Assembly (NCBI RefSeq): GCF_030704535.1
Contig: NC_081806.1
Span: forward strand, 4,661,001 to 4,725,000
Direction of reading: 5' to 3'
DNA length: 64,000 nucleotides
Source of the DNA: Vitis vinifera
Taxonomy: Eukaryota > Streptophyta > Magnoliopsida > Vitales > Vitaceae
The notes below the pieces were generated by a model, which worked only from the letters and a program-made list of their open reading frames with translations, was not told where the DNA came from and made no database searches. Positions 59,019-64,000 of this stretch are shown here, in pieces. Positions within the stretch are counted from its first letter, which is position 1; each line of letters starts with the position of its first letter. The position numbers were made by a program, and so were the translations under genes.

Positions 59019-59505
59019 GGCTATGTTTAGTTTTGAAAATTTTGAAAGAAAATACAAAAAAAATAAAATAAAAATGAAAAGTAGAAGAAAAGAAAAAATC
59101 AAAAAAATAAGTTTAAATTTAATAAATTATTTTTATTTGTTTCTTCAAATTTCTTTTACTTATTTATCTCTATTATAGCAAAATTAGATAATTTAAAAAT
59201 ATATAAATTTTAAATTAATTTTAATTATATTTTCTTTTCTTTTATATTTTCTATAGTGAAATTAAATATAAGAAAATCATTTTCCTTAATATTTTTTTTT
59301 TCCGTAGTATTTTTTTTTTTAACCAAACATAACTTTAATCTTTATATGATAAAAGAAAATAAGTTAAGTGAGTTTGAAAAAAAATATTTAAAAATAATTT
59401 ATTAACTTTGAATATATTTTTTGTTTTCCTTTAACTTTTTCTTCTTTTTTTTCTATTTTCTTTTCTTCTCATTTTCTTTGAAATTTTTTGAAACCAAATA
59501 TAGCC
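59019..59505. mobile_element. PIF/Harbinger-like MITE (possibly with internal rearrangement)
   Basis: 487 bp with long imperfect inverted ends: left GGCTATGTTTAGTTTTGAAA, right (reverse complement) GGCTATATTTGGTTTCAAAA, flanked by TTA on both sides (59016-59018 and 59506-59508). An additional right-end-like sequence (AACCAAACATAAC) at about 59320 suggests a nested or rearranged copy. Confidence 0.7.
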
Positions 59506-59509
59506 TTAG

Positions 59510-62500
59510 ATAAGATAAAAAGGAAAATCTTTTAACCATCTAGGTCAAGTTCATATATATAATTAAAATCAAATAGTCAAGATTGATTCAAGTTTTAAAT
59601 GAAATATTGAGGCAAAGAAAGGACCAGAATCATGAAAGAGAAAAGGTTTTAGGAGGAAGGAGGATGAAAAAGAAAAAATTTATTATGAAATCATGATGAC
59701 ATAATTAAAAAAAAATTATTTTAAAAAGCCTTGATTTAAATGTACTATTATTAAAAAGGGTTCTAAAATTTTCTTTAATCATTGTAGATTTTCAACCAAA
59801 TAATGGTGAAGGAGGTACTAATCAGTAATTTCAGCATCCATAAACCAAGTGACGGAGGAGAATCAGTGTGAAACCGAGTATTATACGACTGTCCCCCAAT
59901 AATCTTCCCCAATGATTTCCAATTAAAGTTCACATCCTACTCTCAATGTGCTTCATCCAATTTTCAACTAACATACAGTGAAGGTCAATGTCGACACTAT
60001 AAACAAATCAATGTGGTCATCATGCAAACCATTGACTCTCCATGTCCTAATCTCTTCAGAGAAAAAAGATAAAAAAACAAAGGAAAAAAAAAATGTATCA
60101 ATTGACTTGCAATACACTCCTACACCAAATAGTCTTGGTTACATTTTATTTTTTTCTCTGGTCTGTGCTCTCAAATATGTACATCTATGATGGCACATAC
60201 TTTCCCCATAAGGAAAGGGAAGTGACTCACAAACTTGGGTCGTAAATGTCGGTCTCCATCAACTTACACCTGCTGTGCTCTCAAGCTCTCCCAGAAAATT
60301 CAATCAACTCAACATCGATCATGTGGAAATCAGTGTGTCCGAAAAAATACAAACATAATTTATTAATGGCGTTGGTTTTTTTAGGATATACGCAAGTGAA
60401 GCTCATACTTAGTATAGTAAAGGGAGCCAAGGGGTTGCATTGCTTGCAAGGTTGGATGTGTCTGGTTGGGGCTCAGTCAGCCATGGCGGTAGCAGCAGTT
60501 GTGAGTTCATGATCACCAGAGTGACCAATGCCCTAACTTCTTCCATATCGGTGAAATTCCGCTTTTGTATGATCACTTCTCTTTTTCCTTTCTTTTTTCA
60601 GCATAACGTTGAAGCTTTTATTGTTGTCACTGCTTCAATAACAACCTGGTTGGTGCAGTGAAGTATGGAACCTTAAAGTTGGGATTATTGACTGTTCACC
60701 TCAGAGTATATTCCATGAAAATAGAACTATTTTAAATCAATCCAAGTCGGCGAAACCTGGTCAGGAGAAGTGATTATGACACTTCATTTTGATTAAGGCT
60801 AAATCGGGGTTTGCTTAGTTTGTAAGCACCCAACATCATATCAGAGAGACTTCAGTTTAATAAGATAAATCTGCCAAGATATATTCAACCCAATTAATAA
60901 TACCACAATGTTGAATGAATTGAATTTGTTAAATCAGTTAACATAGCATAATACCGAGTTTATTAGGAAAATTCAAGGAATATGAAGTTAATAGAACAAA
61001 AATTTGAGACACAAAAATCTTTACTGTACTGTTTAATAATACATGGGGGTGGGAACTATATTTGATGTTTCAAAGGCTATGAGTATGAGAAAGGTGGCAG
61101 CAAAGGCTGCCACTTGTATCCATGGTGGGCATCCAAAGAGTACATTGCACAATTATGACTTAAGACACCATCAAGCACATCCTTAAAAGCGACTCACGAG
61201 CTACCAAATTGGATTTCATAGACGTTGAAACAACTATTTTCCACAAAACATGAATTAAATGCTATCTCTTTCAAACTTAATTATACTCTCTAATGACGTA
61301 ATTTGTGGGTAATGCAATCGTCATTAAATCAAAGAATCAAGGATTTGATCAACACCATATTTAAAAGAAGCCTAAGTGATTAAGTAGCTAGCTGGAAACC
61401 TATACTTTATTTTCTAGTCGTGAAGGTCCAATTAGCTTTGAACTGAGAAAGCAATTTTCAGGTTTCAACCAGCTGATGATCAAAGGTCTGTGGTACTAAG
61501 CTTAATCCCTATAGTAGTCGTCATTCACACGCACAAAAGGGGTCTAATCACTTACCTAAGAACCATAACAATTGGGGTCTTGATTCAAGGTCAGAATATC
61601 TGTAAGAATTGAAAGGTTTGAATAATCAACAGCGTAATTAGTGGTCTTATGACTCTTATGACGGGACTTTCCCTTGATAGAAATTTTTTATGGTTGGGCT
61701 GGAGCTTAAATATGGTTTCTTTTTGTCTGATGAGACATGAAAGCCTTGTATGAATGCCTGATGAAAATAGCGGTTGGTGAGAAAAATACATGTGAATGTT
61801 GAGTTGGATGCAATATGTCAATGTGAACTGTTCGGCCAAAAAGCAAAAAATAATTGCGGAGAAGGAGGTGGGGTTATTGAAAAAGATTTCAGAGCTTATA
61901 CTCGGTGAATGAGAATCATGCTTTTGTTTACTTTTCCCCAGCTTTAATTTGGAATTGAAAACTTCCCATTCTTGTCCTAAAAAGAAAAAATAAAAAATTA
62001 TGGAGAATAGCTGAATAGGTATTAGGGAATTCCTCCATGGAATCTGATTGGACATAGTGAGCATGATATTGACTCATTTTTATCTGGAAAGATGAGATGT
62101 CGCTGGTGGCAACAGCCAACCGGAGAAGGAGAAGGTATGGACATGAAGGTCAAATGGAGTCTTAGATGATCTACCTCCGGGGCGGCCACAGACAGTCTTA
62201 GACTGAGGCTTTGCTAGGTTGTACCAAAGAGGTACTTTCAAAGAAACGGCTTGACCTTAAAAAAGAAACAAAAAGGAAGGCTTCGGACACCTGAGTAGGT
62301 GACATAACATTGTGCCGTTACTTATTTTTTGCTTTCCGTTATATTTGTATCTTTGAATATTTAATAAGGATTTTTTAATATTTAAATCTAAAAGAGATCA
62401 TAGGCAACATGAGAATCATAATAATTAGAGAGATACTAAAAAAATAATCAATAGATAAAATTTAATATTAAAAGCTAAAAGGTGTACATCTAATATATAC

Positions 62501-64000
62501 ACTTAGAATTATTATTAAATAATAAATAAATTAAATATATAGGAACGTAATTTGCTGATAGGAGATAAGATGGATAAAGATTTCACTTCCCAACCCGTAA
62601 TGAAAATAAGAGGAATAAAATGTTTTAATAGTCAATATAAACATAAACTAATTCAACCTAATTATACTCCAAAGGGCAGTGAGTCAGCTGCCAGTCTTTT
62701 TTTTGAAAAGTTTGATTAATAGCAAGATGAGAAAAAAAAAAAATGAATTAGAGAGTAAAAATTAGATATTAAGAAAATGAAATACAATTCTTTTATACTA
62801 GTTCGTCAAACTGTCTACACTCATTCTCCCCGGTTCTTAAATGAACAAGGATTCCACTAGCTCCAAAACTTGAACCACATGTTTTTAATTTGTACACTTA
62901 ATTTCAATGTTCCAATAAATCTTTACAAATATTTCAAGTCATCCACCTTGATTAAAGAAACTTCTCACAAAAGTGAAGAAAAGTAAAGATGTAATCTCCA
63001 ATCCTAATAGCAAATGAAGCTCACAACACGAATGAAAATTAGTAAGGATTTGAAAGTGGACTTAAGAAATTAGCAAGTTTTAAAATAGAAGTTCTTGTAA
63101 GAGCTTTCAATGAGAGAGGAAGTTGGTTTTTCAATTGAATGCGGTAATTCTTATATCCATAAAATGTTTTTAAATACTTTAATTTATAGATTTTTAGCTC
63201 AAAATCCCCAAAAACCTCAAAAAGAGTTCAATCGATTAAATAATCAGTTAAATCAATTACTAGTGGCCAATTATTAAATGCACTAATAGGTGAACAATAG
63301 GACTCATGCCTTCGATGACTTAAGCAATCAATTCGATTGATCAATTGGCTAAACATACGCTTTACTAGAAGAGAGAGTGTGCAAACCATACCTTGACCAA
63401 TCAAAGCCCAATCAACTCAACCGAATCCTCCTTATCTCAACCGATTGCGCTATAAAACGTAAAAATGATCTCATATCAAGGTTTGAACTATAAAGTGTAT
63501 ATAAATAATAATCTCATATCAAGATTTGAAACCTCCCATAACATATCTTCATTCTCACACAACCCTTCAACATAAACTTAGAAAAAATTAGGGTTAGAGT
63601 TTTTTTGAAAATCATGAAATTATCCAATTTTATTGAAAATCATTTTTTTTTTTTTTGGAAAGAAGAATGATTTTATTGAAATCATGAAAAAAATTTAACT
63701 CAAGCTTATCAATAAGTAGCAACCTTACAAAAAGTCTTAGGTCTTCTTAAGCCTTCAAAAAGCTTAAATTCTCAAGGTATTGGTCTTTTATGATCACTTG
63801 ACTTCAACTTTCAAAAAGAATCGGAAATAATTAATTTGATTTGAACTGTTAGCAGTGGCTGCTGAGAAGTAGAAAGGGAAACCCGAATTCTGGATTGTGG
63901 CCCATAATATTTACCAATGAATATGCAAGTCTACACACACATAACAAACCGTTGCGTAACTTGCATATCCCGCCTGGGTATCATCTTTTGCTGGAGAGCA
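59510..64000. other. Gene-poor right end of window
   Basis: No supported gene. Short frames at 59978-60661 and a 157-codon minus frame at 61591-62064 lack motifs and splice context. The part from about 62740 to 63600 has the look of retrotransposon flank sequence but shows no terminal repeats within the window. A poly-T run at about 63643, followed by AT-rich sequence, could be a LINE or SINE tail on the minus strand. Confidence 0.4.

Noticed and set aside
61591-62064. 157-codon minus-strand frame
   Set aside because: No recognisable motif, no ATG context or splice signals, and a composition (Phe, Ile, Ser rich) expected from AT-rich DNA.
1-64000. CRISPR arrays, operons, bacterial islands, rRNA or tRNA genes, virus-derived sequences
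   Set aside because: I found no regularly spaced repeats, no rRNA or cloverleaf sequences by eye, and no viral coat or movement protein-like frames. All retroelement coding belongs to copia or LINE. A tRNAscan or covariance search could still find a small RNA gene I missed.

Overview
The window is plant nuclear DNA and most likely comes from grapevine (Vitis) or a close relative. The evidence is the AT-rich intergenic DNA, GT/AG introns, dense plant transposons, CYP706 P450 genes, an R2R3-MYB gene and plant-style Ty1/copia and L1 elements. The Vitis assignment rests on remembered resemblance of the proteins and was not tested by a search.

Layout. From 1 to 24 kb there is a one-strand (minus) cluster of CYP706-type cytochrome P450 loci. 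It holds a gene cut by the left edge (1-711), an intact two-exon gene (6138-8168), two decayed copies (about 14627-15282 and 19780-20238) and a second intact two-exon gene (21830-24088). Between them sit a 3.7 kb CACTA-type DNA transposon (8962-12654, 3-bp target duplication), a deleted copia element with 289-bp LTRs (15444-17621) and several MITEs. From 24 to 38 kb there is a hAT-transposase-derived BED/DUF659 gene (26368-28872), then a nested repeat block: two miniature LTR elements in opposite orientation, a 181-bp tandem duplication and a 1.9 kb 5'-truncated LINE with a 14-bp target duplication. Older LINE fragments follow. From 38 to 44 kb there is a twin-CX9C (CHCH) protein gene whose probable leader exon and site II promoter lie 4.3 kb upstream, with a MITE in the leader intron. 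From 44.5 to 49.6 kb a nearly pristine autonomous copia element (44709-49534) is inserted into an older MITE. From 49.6 to 64 kb the DNA is gene-poor, with one R2R3-MYB gene (54872-56523) of the MYB20/40/42/43/85 type.

Function. The P450 cluster is a typical tandem family of specialised metabolism and probably oxidises terpenes or other small volatiles. The MYB is of the type linked to secondary wall and phenylpropanoid control. The CHCH protein probably works in the mitochondrial intermembrane space. No operon-like or novel multi-gene system is evident. The most interesting content is the readable transposon stratigraphy: nested insertions with target duplications, non-canonical TA..TA LTR ends, and a deletion-derivative copia.
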